A stretch of DNA of 15,148 nucleotides from Limnoglobus sp. (GCA_025353985.1 JANXNT010000257.1:1-15148), one strand, 5' to 3'; counted from the first letter of the stretch, positions 6,573 through 13,623 are shown. The notes: generated by a model not told the origin, from the letters alone. Numbers and translations are program-made.

Positions 6573-6960
6573 ATTCGGCTTTCGTCAGCCATTCGGGCAT
6601 CGCTTGCAGTTTCCCCTCGCGATTCACACACGCCAGCGTGGTCGCACCGAGCGCCACCAGCGTACCGTCGGGGCGGAAGACTTCGTACGCATGTTCGAGC
6701 CGGATCGGCGTCGTCCGCGTCACCGTCGTGCGGATCGTCAGCAAGTCATCGTAGTGCGCCGGGCTACGGTACTTCACTTCGACTTTCGTCAGTACCAGGA
6801 AATAACCCTGATCTTCGAGTTCCTTGTAGTTCCCGCCGATCTGCCGCAGCAGGTCCGTGCGTGCTTGCTCGAAGTAGACGAGGTAGTTCGCGTGGTGGAG
6901 CAGCCCCATCCGGTCGGTTTCGGCATAGCGGACGCGGATTGTCGTTTCGCCAGTAAGCAT
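6571..6960 (-). CDS. ybgC: Acyl-CoA thioesterase, YbgC/4HBT hotdog-fold family
   Basis: A 129-aa hotdog-fold thioesterase, the normal length for the 4-hydroxybenzoyl-CoA thioesterase / YbgC group. The catalytic block is RYAETDRMGLLHHANYLVYF (residues 11-30), with Asp16 as the expected nucleophile or base and HHANY in its usual place. FEQARTDLLRQIG continues the long hotdog helix. ATG 6960 was chosen because family members start a few residues before the first beta strand; an in-frame extension to 7179 is Arg-rich and lacks homology-like features. It probably hydrolyses short or medium acyl-CoA, or acyl groups of phospholipid metabolism, in the cytosol. It is the first gene of the operon with the TolQ- and TolR-like genes, matching the ybgC-tolQ-tolR order known from Gram-negative bacteria. 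The symbol is given by family and context. Confidence 0.85.
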   Translation of the reverse strand: MLTGETTIRVRYAETDRMGLLHHANYLVYFEQARTDLLRQIGGNYKELEDQGYFLVLTKVEVKYRSPAHYDDLLTIRTTVTRTTPIRLEHAYEVFRPDGTLVALGATTLACVNREGKLQAMPEWLTKAE

Positions 6961-7361
6961 GAGCTTATGAAACGAGAACGCACCGATGCGTCTACGGCCA
7001 TGTGGTGGTATTTCCGATTTTTTCGTCTCTCGGAATCGACGGCAGTCCGAATTGTTAACCCATATTGTTAGCCCGAAGCGATAGAGAGGGAGTCGTGGCG
7101 AGTCTTCGAGACACGACGCAAAACGCTCATTCTCGGGCGTACAAACTGTCGCGTCTAGCAGACTCACTACGACCCGCAATCGTTGCCGATGGATGCCCTC
7201 CCTCTCGCGCTAGGCGTGGCGAGTCTTCGAGACGCGACACAAAACCGACATTCCGGGCACTGGAACCGTCGTGTTTCGATGACTCACCACGACCCGCAAT
7301 CGCCGAAAGTGGCTGTCATTCCTCGCTGGCGTTTCGGGCTAACGGGAATAGCGGACCACTG
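6961..7361. other. Gene-free 400-bp stretch with REP-like repeats
   Basis: No credible gene: the open frames here are Arg/Ser-rich, lack ribosome sites and run through repeat DNA. It lies upstream of the thioesterase gene and downstream of the TPR gene stop (7362), so it should hold the operon promoter (somewhere in 6961-7060) and a terminator. An inverted repeat TTCCGA (7012-7017) / TCGGAA (7030-7035) lies about 50 bp upstream of the thioesterase start. The remainder, 7067-7343, is the repeat element listed separately. Confidence 0.7.
7067..7343. repeat. Two ~88-bp direct repeats bracketed by 14-bp inverted ends
   Basis: Copy 1 (7095-7182) and copy 2 (7216-7302) share GTGGCGAGTCTTCGAGAC at their starts and GACCCGCAATCG at their ends, with a more diverged middle; the period is 120-121 bp. 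The pair is bracketed by GTTAGCCCGAAGCG (7067-7080) and CGTTTCGGGCTAAC (7330-7343), which are inverted copies with 13 of 14 matches. Sequences like GTTAGCCCGAAGCG next to CCTCGCT are, from memory, a frequent intergenic repeat in Gemmata-type genomes. A REP/BIME-like or MITE-like element is the best reading. No transposase is present. Confidence 0.65.
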
Positions 7362-8390
7362 CTATTTCCGTCGTCGAATCGAGCGCATTTGTAGTGCGAT
7401 CAACCCGATGATGGCGAGGGCGACCGCGATGCTGACTGCGATCAATTGTGTTTGTGTGAGGCCGAGATCGGCGAGCGTGGGTTCTTTCTTGGGCGGGTCG
7501 TTGAATACGAGTGCGACTTCCTCTTTTGGCGCTAATGCGGGTAGTCCGGCGACGCGACGTTTGATGTCCGCGCGGCGTTCGACGAGCCGCGTGCGATTCG
7601 ATTGTTGACGCGATTCCACGAGACTATCGAACAGCCGTTCTGCTTCGCGAAACCGCCCTTCCCTTGCGTATAATTCGGCCAGTAACCAGAACAAACGATT
7701 GTCGTCCGGGTGCCACAACAGGAGTTGTTGCACGATGGCAATCGCGTCGGGTGGCGGTTCGGTGAAAAGCGGGAAAAGCGTCTCGTCGGCAGCGGGTGTT
7801 TTCGCTTCGGCTTCACGGCGATGGATGCGCAACCAGTCGCGATAGTACGTCCGTTCCAATTTCGCCAACCACCGGCGTTGCTCCGGCGTCGTGCCCGCCA
7901 GATCGCTCGACAGTGTCAATTCTAGCTGGATTTCGTGCCAATTCGCGGCCTCGGCCCATTCGCCACGAATCGCGAACAGGTGCGCGAAGTTCGCAACGAT
8001 GCGATAATCGGGCATCCGTTCGCGGGCCAGTGGCGCGAGCGTTGTGCGGGCGTCGTCGTAGAGCCGGGCGCGCATTTGGTCGGCGGCGCGGCCTGCAATT
8101 GCAGCGGGGGTCGTCGCCGGTTGACGTAGCCGAAGCCGTGTCGTTTCGCGGTCGGGATTTTTGCGATTCGGGTTCGGGTCGCCGACGTTTGCGAGTTGGC
8201 CGAAGAAGATCGTCGCGAACTGCCCGCTGTTGTCGGCGTTGTACGAAAGTTCCTCGGCCGTGCCGTCAGCTTTGATCGCAAACGGGCACTTTTCGAATGG
8301 CGAGTACAGCCCCGCAACGGCCGGCACGTTCATCGCGATGACGATCATCATCGCGAGTGAAAACTTCACGTCAATTTTTGCTCGCGTCAT
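7362..8390 (-). CDS. Exported, membrane-anchored TPR-containing protein
   Basis: A 342-aa protein. Residues 1-27 look like a signal peptide (basic start, hydrophobic core, AVAG end). Helical repeats of TPR type appear at about residues 120-155 (FAHLFAIRGEWAEAANWHEI) and 225-260 (WLLAELYAREGRFREAERLF). A C-terminal helix, LIAVSIAVALAIIGLIALQM (about residues 314-333), followed by RSIRRRK, should anchor it in the inner membrane with a short basic cytosolic tail. The large middle part would then be periplasmic. ATG 8390 lies 20 bp inside the 3' end of queF in another frame, so the two are co-transcribed; a later Met pair (residues 14-15) would lose the basic n-region. Close to the signal cleavage site FEKCPFAIKADG has a Cys of unknown role. 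No function is recognised; TPRs suggest protein binding. Confidence 0.78.
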   Translation of the reverse strand: MTRAKIDVKFSLAMMIVIAMNVPAVAGLYSPFEKCPFAIKADGTAEELSYNADNSGQFATIFFGQLANVGDPNPNRKNPDRETTRLRLRQPATTPAAIAGRAADQMRARLYDDARTTLAPLARERMPDYRIVANFAHLFAIRGEWAEAANWHEIQLELTLSSDLAGTTPEQRRWLAKLERTYYRDWLRIHRREAEAKTPAADETLFPLFTEPPPDAIAIVQQLLLWHPDDNRLFWLLAELYAREGRFREAERLFDSLVESRQQSNRTRLVERRADIKRRVAGLPALAPKEEVALVFNDPPKKEPTLADLGLTQTQLIAVSIAVALAIIGLIALQMRSIRRRK

Positions 8391-8742
8391 GGGTACACGT
8401 CACGTTGGTGCTGACGCCGCCGCGTGGCGTCCACTTCGTTACCACTGTACAGCGTACGGGTTTCGATGCCGCCACAAAATCGTCGAGCAACCGGTTCGTC
8501 ACTTGTTCGTAGTAAATGCCCTGGTTGCGGAACCGTTGCAGGTACAGTTTCAGCGACTTGAGTTCCACGCAAACATTGCCCGGCGTGTACGTGTAAATGA
8601 TCGTGCCGTAATCCGGCTGGCCCGTCAGCGGGCAGACGCTGGTGAACTCCGGGCAGATGATCTCGATCGTATAATCGCGGCCAATACTCGGATTCGGGAA
8701 CGTATCGAGTTGGTCGGCCGACGGCGTTTGCGTGAAATCCAT
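8371..8742 (-). CDS. queF: NADPH-dependent 7-cyano-7-deazaguanine reductase QueF
   Basis: A 123-aa protein of the short, unimodular (YkvM-type) QueF class. It reduces preQ0 to preQ1 with NADPH in queuosine tRNA modification. The catalytic block EFTSVCPLTGQPDYGTI holds Cys37 (thioimide nucleophile) and Asp44, seven residues apart as in the Bacillus enzyme. The NADPH-binding QueF motif follows as ELKSLKLYLQRFRNQGIYYE. The next block, VTNRLLDDFV, is also typical. ATG 8742 has no obvious Shine-Dalgarno site. No preQ1 riboswitch is apparent in the 155 bp upstream, and no other queuosine genes are in the window. The TPR gene start overlaps its 3' end. Identification is secure. Confidence 0.96.
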   Translation of the reverse strand: MDFTQTPSADQLDTFPNPSIGRDYTIEIICPEFTSVCPLTGQPDYGTIIYTYTPGNVCVELKSLKLYLQRFRNQGIYYEQVTNRLLDDFVAASKPVRCTVVTKWTPRGGVSTNVTCTHDASKN

Positions 8743-8897
8743 GCGAGGAACCCGGTGTGTGCGTGCGATTGTCTGTTGTCAGTCTTAGGCCAACCCGCGC
8801 GGCGATTCCACGTGGGTATTTTGCATCGTCGCGAACCCGCTAAGCTATCTCTTTGTTTTGTTCGCCTCAATCCCTCACGATTACCTGGAGACTATCG

Positions 8898-9635
8898 ATG
8901 CCCAAGCTGAACCAAGTCAATGCCATCGTTTCGGGGCGGAAGGCGGAGTGCGAGAAGGCGATTACCGAGATGTATAAGCTGATTCAGAAGGATCAGTTGT
9001 TCAACGGACGCGAACGCACCTACCGGCCGACCGACGAAGTCAACGGCCAGAAACAACCCCCGGAATCGCAGCGCGTGCAACAGCGAGCCGACGATTTAAT
9101 CCGCCAAGCGGTCGCGAAGTGGGCCGAGCTTTGGAACCTTATTTACACTCAAGATCTCGGCAACCAACAAGCGAAGGCCGACGTGATCGTTGCGGACAAA
9201 GTGCTGTTGTTGCAAGTACCCGTGACGTTCCTGTTGTTCCTGGATAAGCAAGTGAACGATCTGGAAACGTTCATCTCGAAGTTGCCGACGCCGGACCCCG
9301 CCGAGGAATGGTCGCACGATGCGAATTCGGGCTTGCTACGCAGCAAATCGACCGAGAGTTTGCGCACCTCGAAGGAACCGACCGTCATCGTGAAATACGA
9401 AGCGACGAAGGATCACCCCGCCCAAACGGAGCTATTCACGAAGGACGTTCCCGTCGGCACCTGGACGCAAATCCTCTATACGGGGAGCCTCACCACCGAC
9501 CGCAAAAACGCGATTCTCGACCGCATCAAAAAGCTACAGGAAGGCGTGAAACTGGCGAAGGAACAGGCGAACATGCAGGAAGTCGAGCGACAGAAAATCG
9601 CCGACGCACTCTTCGCGTATGTCTTCGGCGTGTAA
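8898..9635 (+). CDS. Conserved hypothetical protein, 245 aa
   Basis: A soluble, mostly helical, charged protein with no signal peptide or membrane segment. The N-terminal half starts MPKLNQVNAIVSGRKAECEK and contains FNGRERTYRPTDE and a QQRADDLIRQAVAKW helix. The middle (about residues 80-150) covers a polypeptide that handles KVLLLQVPVTFLLFLDKQV. A possible beta segment carries EPTVIVKYEATKDHPAQTEL. The C-terminus is a predicted helix pair with coiled-coil character (LDRIKKLQEGVKLAKEQ) ending FAYVFGV. I recall similar proteins in other bacteria, including actinobacteria, filed only under a DUF number, so it is probably a real conserved family without known function. ATG 8898 has GGAG seven nt upstream (8887-8890). 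It is divergent from queF across 155 bp and stands alone, followed by a repeat-bearing gap before recO. Confidence 0.8.
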   Translation: MPKLNQVNAIVSGRKAECEKAITEMYKLIQKDQLFNGRERTYRPTDEVNGQKQPPESQRVQQRADDLIRQAVAKWAELWNLIYTQDLGNQQAKADVIVADKVLLLQVPVTFLLFLDKQVNDLETFISKLPTPDPAEEWSHDANSGLLRSKSTESLRTSKEPTVIVKYEATKDHPAQTELFTKDVPVGTWTQILYTGSLTTDRKNAILDRIKKLQEGVKLAKEQANMQEVERQKIADALFAYVFGV

Positions 9636-9696
9636 AAGAAGCCACACCCAAGTGACGCGATGTCGCGTCCACAATGATTTCAAAAGCACGTTTTCC

Positions 9697-9723
9697 TTTT
9701 CGTGTAATTCGTGTTTTTCGTGG
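9697..9723 (+). repeat. Three tandem 9-mers of the form NNTTCGTGN upstream of recO
   Basis: TTTTCGTGT, AATTCGTGT and TTTTCGTGG stand head to tail, within an AT-rich stretch (about 9670-9760) that contrasts with the GC-rich genes around it and continues into an eight-T run. Similar 'ttcgtgtnattcgtg' strings are, from memory, recurrent intergenic repeats in environmental bacteria. The AT-rich DNA directly upstream of recO could also carry its promoter. Confidence 0.5.
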
Positions 9724-9761
9724 TGAATTCCTTTTTTTTCTGATATTAGATTTTAAGAACC

Positions 9762-10517
9762 ATGGCTGCGGAACGTGCGACGGCACTCGTGATTCGTGGC
9801 ACCGACTGGAGCGAGACCAGCCGGATTGCGACGCTATGGACGCGCGAGTTCGGCAAGATTCGCGCATTGGCGAAAGGCGGGCGGCGGCTGAAATCGAACT
9901 TCGAGAGTGCGTTCGACTTGCTTTCGGTTTGCGATGTCGTGTTTTTGCGGAAGGCCCACGGTGGGCTGGATCTCCTCACGGAAGCGCGGGTTCGCGAGCG
10001 GTTTCCTGAACTGCGTTCGGATCTGCGTTCGCTGTACCTCGGCTATTACGTTGCGGAACTCTTGTCCGATGGCACGTTCGATTACGACCCACACCCGGCG
10101 CTTTTCGATGCCGCACTGGCCACGCTTCGTGGCCTCAGCAACCCGACGACTGACCGTTGGGCGACCGCTTCGGCGTTTGAGCTTGTTTGGCTACGCGAAC
10201 TCGGATATTGCCCGCGCTTCGAGACCTGCGCCGCCTGTGGCACCGCAGTCGTTCCCCATCCGGGTAGCGTCCGCGTCGTTTACAGTCCGGTGACGGGGGG
10301 CGTCGTTTGCGATGCGTGCGTGTCGTCGGTTTCGGACCGGCGATCCCTCACCGTCGAAGGCTGGCGAGCGCTGTTGCGGCTCGCGGCGGGCGATGAATCG
10401 ACGCTACTGCCCGGCGTGCGGCGCGAAGTGCGTTCGCTACTCGGGCAGACGGTTAGCGGGATTCTCGGACGGCGGCCGAAAATGTTGAACTACTTCGATG
10501 CCACGGGGCTTGGGTGA
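9762..10517 (+). CDS. recO: DNA repair protein RecO
   Basis: A 251-aa protein, normal RecO length. The N-terminal OB fold begins ATALVIRGTDWSETSRIATL, the standard 'vl.....y.E.s.i..l.T' RecO start, and goes on FGKIRALAKGGRR (residues 30-42). The helical C-terminal domain carries two zinc knuckles, C156-x2-C159 and C183-x2-C186, with another Cys at 150 (ELGYCPRFETCAACG). RecO binds SSB and RecR and loads RecA on gaps in the RecFOR pathway, and anneals DNA strands. ATG 9762 (CCATGG) has no clear Shine-Dalgarno site. A BamD-like lipoprotein gene follows after 30 bp on the same strand, so it is probably the first gene of an operon recO, BamD-like, LptE-like, folP. Identification is secure. Confidence 0.94.
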   Translation: MAAERATALVIRGTDWSETSRIATLWTREFGKIRALAKGGRRLKSNFESAFDLLSVCDVVFLRKAHGGLDLLTEARVRERFPELRSDLRSLYLGYYVAELLSDGTFDYDPHPALFDAALATLRGLSNPTTDRWATASAFELVWLRELGYCPRFETCAACGTAVVPHPGSVRVVYSPVTGGVVCDACVSSVSDRRSLTVEGWRALLRLAAGDESTLLPGVRREVRSLLGQTVSGILGRRPKMLNYFDATGLG

Positions 10518-10547
10518 CGGACGGAAGTGGTCTTTACGGGGGTTGGC

Positions 10548-11747
10548 ATGGTTACGGATCGATATCGAATGCGACACCGTGTTGCGGTTTTCGCCACCCT
10601 GACTGTCGTGGCGATCACCGGCTGCCAAGCCTACAAAAGCGTGAAGGCGAAGACGTACCAAACCGCGCGTTCGCTCGTGACGAGTTCGTACGACGACCCG
10701 AACGTCGACCGCAAGATGGCCGACGCCGAACAGCGCTTCGAAGCAGGTGAATTCGCTTCATCACGCAAGATTCTCAACGAACTCGCCAGCAACACGCTGA
10801 ATCCGGAACTGCTTTCGGAGAAGGCGCGATTCCTCGAAGCCGAGTGCTTCCGCAACGAACGCAAGTACCCGGATGCCGTCGATACTTACCACAAAATGCT
10901 CGTCGATCATTCGTCGGGGCCGTACCGCGAACGGGCGTGCCAGGAAATCTTCAAGATCGCGGACTATTGGCTCGACGACACCCGCGCGGAAATTCAAGCC
11001 GCGCAAGAAGGCGAGAACGTCTTCAAACGTCGCATGACGCGACTGTTCCACGTCGATCGCACGAAGCCGAATCTGGACGTCGAAGGGCGTGCGCTTCAGG
11101 CACTGGAGCACGTCCACACGAACGACATTACGGGGCCTCTTGCGGATAAAGCCTTGTTCTGGTCCGGTTACGTGAACTTTTACCGTGGCCGATACGAAGA
11201 AGCCGACCAGCATTTCAGCATGTTGATCGAGATGCACAAAGACAGTCCGCTGCGGCCGACGGCGACGGAACTGGCGATCATCAGCAAGAACAACAGCACG
11301 GGTGGCGCGGTCTACGACGGGCAGAAAGCCGCCGAGGCACTTCAGATGGTCCACCACGCGGAAGCGTCGATGCCGGAGTTCAGCAGCGAAGAGAAATCGG
11401 GTTTCCTCTCGCGGCAGAAACTCGCGATCCGACTGCAACAAGCCGAAAAAGACTACAAAACCGCCCACTACTACGAGCAAACGCGACACCCTGGCTCCGC
11501 GTACTTCTATTACGAGATCGTGCGTCGCCGGTATCCCGGTACGAAATACTCGGACCTCGCGACCGCACGGATGGACCAAATCCGCGGACGTGCCGAAGCC
11601 GCCGCCGCCACCCCGCCATCGGAAAGCACCTTCGGCACGATGAAGAAGCAACTCGATCGGTTAGTCGGTAAGCCGTTGGCCGAAACGGGCGTCACCAACG
11701 CAAGCGGCTCGGTGCCGATCCCAAACAGCAGTGATTTACAGAAATGA
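10548..11747 (+). CDS. BamD/YfiO-like TPR lipoprotein
   Basis: A 399-aa protein with a lipoprotein signal peptide ending in the lipobox ITGC (Cys26). Several TPR-like helical hairpins follow: MADAEQRFEAGEFASSRKIL, EAECFRNERKYPDAVDTYHK, ALFWSGYVNFYRGRYEEADQ and the C-terminal GSAYFYYEIVRRRYPGTKYS. The last is the characteristic 'A..yf..ii..yP.t.y...A' signature of BamD/YfiO, the outer-membrane lipoprotein of the beta-barrel assembly machine. It is longer than E. coli BamD (about 245 aa), with an insertion around residues 150-290. Three in-frame starts compete: GTG 10527, ATG 10548 and ATG 10569. ATG 10548 is preferred because GGGGG lies just upstream. It is probably in one operon with recO. 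The stop codon (11745-11747) touches the first unit of a repeat array. BamD function is plausible but not certain. Confidence 0.82.
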   Translation: MVTDRYRMRHRVAVFATLTVVAITGCQAYKSVKAKTYQTARSLVTSSYDDPNVDRKMADAEQRFEAGEFASSRKILNELASNTLNPELLSEKARFLEAECFRNERKYPDAVDTYHKMLVDHSSGPYRERACQEIFKIADYWLDDTRAEIQAAQEGENVFKRRMTRLFHVDRTKPNLDVEGRALQALEHVHTNDITGPLADKALFWSGYVNFYRGRYEEADQHFSMLIEMHKDSPLRPTATELAIISKNNSTGGAVYDGQKAAEALQMVHHAEASMPEFSSEEKSGFLSRQKLAIRLQQAEKDYKTAHYYEQTRHPGSAYFYYEIVRRRYPGTKYSDLATARMDQIRGRAEAAAATPPSESTFGTMKKQLDRLVGKPLAETGVTNASGSVPIPNSSDLQK

Positions 11748-12115
11748 AATGACAGGATTATCAGGATCTACAAGATGTGAAGAAGATAAGATTTGTATTC
11801 GAACCCTGTTAATCCTGTCTAAGAGAAATGAAGTGACAGGATTTACAAGATTACCAGGATGTGAAGAAGAAATATTGTGTATTCTCTTTCGAATCCTGTT
11901 CAATCCTGTTAATCCTGTCTAAGAGAACTGAAATGACAAGATTAGCAGAATGTGAAGAAGAAATATTGTGTATTCTCTTGCAAATCCTGTTCAATCCTGT
12001 TAATCCTGTTAATTCTGTCTAAGAGAACTGAAATGACAAGATTAGCAGGATGTGAAGAAAATATGTTTAATATTCAAGTTCTGGTTCATCCTTCTATTCC
12101 TGTCAAAGCGACAGG
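11746..12115. repeat. Array of three to four palindromic units (84, 100, 100 bp and a decayed copy)
   Basis: Units start at 11746, 11830, 11930 and 12030, each with GAAATGACA or GAAGTGACA, and share TGTGAAGAAGAAATATTGTG and a right end AATCCTGTTAATCCTGTCT. Inside each unit the left side has GACAGGATT-type words and the right side the complementary AATCCTGTT words, repeated two to four times. Unit 2 forms a near-perfect inverted repeat from 11835 to 11919, centred on 11877, with the apex AATA-TTGTG-TATT. Unit 3 has gained right-hand words and lost left-hand ones. The fourth is decayed and ends in a small hairpin, CCTGTC-AAAGC-GACAGG (12099-12115). This whole 395-bp gene-free stretch is much more AT-rich than the genes beside it. 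Confidence 0.85.
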
Positions 12116-12130
12116 TTGTCGTTCACAACA

Positions 12131-12134
12131 GAGG
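12131..12134 (+). promoter_or_regulatory. Shine-Dalgarno site deciding the LptE-like start
   Basis: GAGG (in GAGGTAGG) lies 8 nt upstream of ATG 12143. It favours that start over the in-frame codon at 12116, which would add residues before an otherwise complete lipoprotein signal. Confidence 0.6.
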
Positions 12135-12142
12135 TAGGCGAA

Positions 12143-12766
12143 ATGCGAGTCTACTTGTTGATCGTGGCCATTGCCGCCACTGCGGTTGTCGGCTGTCAGA
12201 GCGGTGGCAACGTCTCGCTGTTCGGCTACTCGACGGCTCCGCCGTTCGACCCGAACATCAAGACTGTGTACGTACCCGTCTTTAAGAACACCGCGTTCCA
12301 AACGACGCCGAACCGAGACATCGAAGTCGATCTCACGGCCGCGATCATCCGAGAAATCCATTCCCGAAGCACCATGCGAGTCGTATCAGATCGCGAGAGT
12401 GCTGACACGGAATTACTCGGCACGATTTACAACATCGAAAAAGGCATCTTCAACCGGACGCAACAGAACCATGCTCGCTACGCGGAAATTATCGTCTCGG
12501 CCAACATCGTCTGGCGCGATATGCGAACGGGCCGCGTGTTGTCGAACCGACGTCCGCCCGGTGCGGCGGCTGTACCGGCCGTTCCGTTCGACCCGAGCCT
12601 ACCGACACCGGACCCTGAACTCGTGAAAGAAATCGCTGTGCCTGTGAAGGTGGTTTCGACCGGACGCCTGATCCCCGAACTCGGAGAAACGAACGCCACC
12701 GCGAACAAATCGGCCGTCGATACGATGGCCAAACAGATCGTGAACATGATGGAAATCGCGTGGTGA
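12143..12766 (+). CDS. LptE-like lipoprotein
   Basis: A 207-aa protein. Its lipoprotein signal (MRVYLLIVAIAATAVVGC) ends in the lipobox VVGC, so Cys18 is the predicted lipidated residue. The mature part begins with FGYSTAPPFDPNIKTVYVPV, then a family-typical run: FKNTAFQTTPNRDIEVDLT and AIIREIHSRSTMRVVSDRES (residues ~52-95). That matches the 'i.v..f.N.t.....e..lt..l......r......' pattern of the LptE/LPS-assembly lipoprotein group. LptE plugs the LptD translocon that inserts lipopolysaccharide in the outer membrane. A Pro-rich segment (about residues 140-165) is unusual. The start is supported by a Shine-Dalgarno site. The last codons overlap the first codons of folP, so both are translated from one message. 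LptE family is likely; LPS function is inferred. Confidence 0.78.
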   Translation: MRVYLLIVAIAATAVVGCQSGGNVSLFGYSTAPPFDPNIKTVYVPVFKNTAFQTTPNRDIEVDLTAAIIREIHSRSTMRVVSDRESADTELLGTIYNIEKGIFNRTQQNHARYAEIIVSANIVWRDMRTGRVLSNRRPPGAAAVPAVPFDPSLPTPDPELVKEIAVPVKVVSTGRLIPELGETNATANKSAVDTMAKQIVNMMEIAW

Positions 12767-13623
12767 CAACCTCCCCTCTCGTCTGGAAATGTGCCGACCG
12801 GCAATACGATTGCCGGTCGCGTGCTCTCGTGCTCGGCATCCTCAACGTCACGCCCGATAGTTTCTCCGATGGCGGACAATTCTTCGACTCCTCACACGCC
12901 GTCGAACGCGGCTTACAAATGATCGCCGAAGGGGCGGATATCCTCGATATCGGTGGCGAATCGACGCGCCCCGGTGCAGATCCCGTTTCGCTAGACGACG
13001 AACTTTCGCGGGTGATTCCGATCGTTCGCGAACTCGCGAAACGCACATCGGCGATGATTTCCGTCGATACATCCAAGGCCGAAGTGGCGCGACAATCGCT
13101 CGATTCTGGCGCGAAGATCATCAACGACGTCACCGGGTTATGCGGCGATCCCGCAATGGTTTCGGTCGTGGCAAAATATCGTGCGGGTGTGGTTGTCATG
13201 CACATGCAAGGCACGCCGACGACGATGCAAGCGAACCCGACCTACACGAATGTGATCGACGATGTGGCTGCGTTTTTCACGACGCGAATTCGCCAGCTAA
13301 CCGATGCAGGAATCGACCCCGATGCAATTGCGATCGATCCGGGCATCGGCTTCGGCAAGACGCAAGAACACAACCTGACACTGCTCGCCAATCTGGAACG
13401 GGTGAACGCAGTGGGCCGCCCGCTCTGCCTAGGGGTGTCGCGAAAAGGCTTCATGGGACTTATTACGGGCCGCAACCGGGCCGAGCGTCTGGCAGGTTCA
13501 CTGGCCGTCGCGTGCTTCAGTCTCGCACGCGGTTCCTCGCACATTCTGCGCGTTCACGATGTGGCGGCAACGGTCGATGCCGTGAAATTGTCCGCCGCCA
13601 TCGACGCATTTCGCGAAAATTAA
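12760..13623 (+). CDS. folP: Dihydropteroate synthase FolP
   Basis: A 287-aa TIM-barrel enzyme that joins 6-hydroxymethyl-dihydropterin pyrophosphate with p-aminobenzoate in folate synthesis; it is the sulfonamide target. All signature blocks are present: LGILNVTPDSFSDGG (residues 25-39), DILDIGGESTRPGA (60-73), INDVTG (121-126), MHMQGTP (147-153), IDPGIGFGKT (192-201), SRKGF (227-231) and RVHDV (264-268). The start is GTG 12760 or GTG 12763, in the string GTGGTGA that also contains the LptE-like stop (12764-12766). There is no separate ribosome site, so translation is probably coupled. Its TAA shares the palindrome TTAA (13620-13623) with the stop of the convergent gene. No other folate gene is in the window. 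Identification is secure. Confidence 0.97.
   Translation: MVTTSPLVWKCADRQYDCRSRALVLGILNVTPDSFSDGGQFFDSSHAVERGLQMIAEGADILDIGGESTRPGADPVSLDDELSRVIPIVRELAKRTSAMISVDTSKAEVARQSLDSGAKIINDVTGLCGDPAMVSVVAKYRAGVVVMHMQGTPTTMQANPTYTNVIDDVAAFFTTRIRQLTDAGIDPDAIAIDPGIGFGKTQEHNLTLLANLERVNAVGRPLCLGVSRKGFMGLITGRNRAERLAGSLAVACFSLARGSSHILRVHDVAATVDAVKLSAAIDAFREN

Noticed and set aside
7065..7608. Plus-strand open frames across the repeat region
   Set aside because: They run through direct repeats and into the antisense of the TPR gene, with no coherent protein features.
8743..8897. preQ1 riboswitch or clear promoter between queF and the 245-aa gene
   Set aside because: No preQ1 aptamer pattern was found upstream of queF, and the best -35/-10 pair on the plus strand (TTGCAT 8821 with CTATCT 8845) is too weak to annotate.
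10761..11651. A 296-codon open frame antisense to the BamD-like gene
   Set aside because: The opposite strand encodes a coherent lipoprotein with TPR motifs; this frame shows no motif and no ribosome site.
11746..12115. CRISPR array
   Set aside because: The units are 84-100 bp, palindromic throughout and similar along their whole length, so there are no unique spacers, and no cas genes are present.
11731..12137. Small open frames of about 60 codons in the palindromic array (ILILSK-like peptides)
   Set aside because: They are translations of the repeat words; similarity between them comes from the DNA repeat. No ribosome sites are visible.
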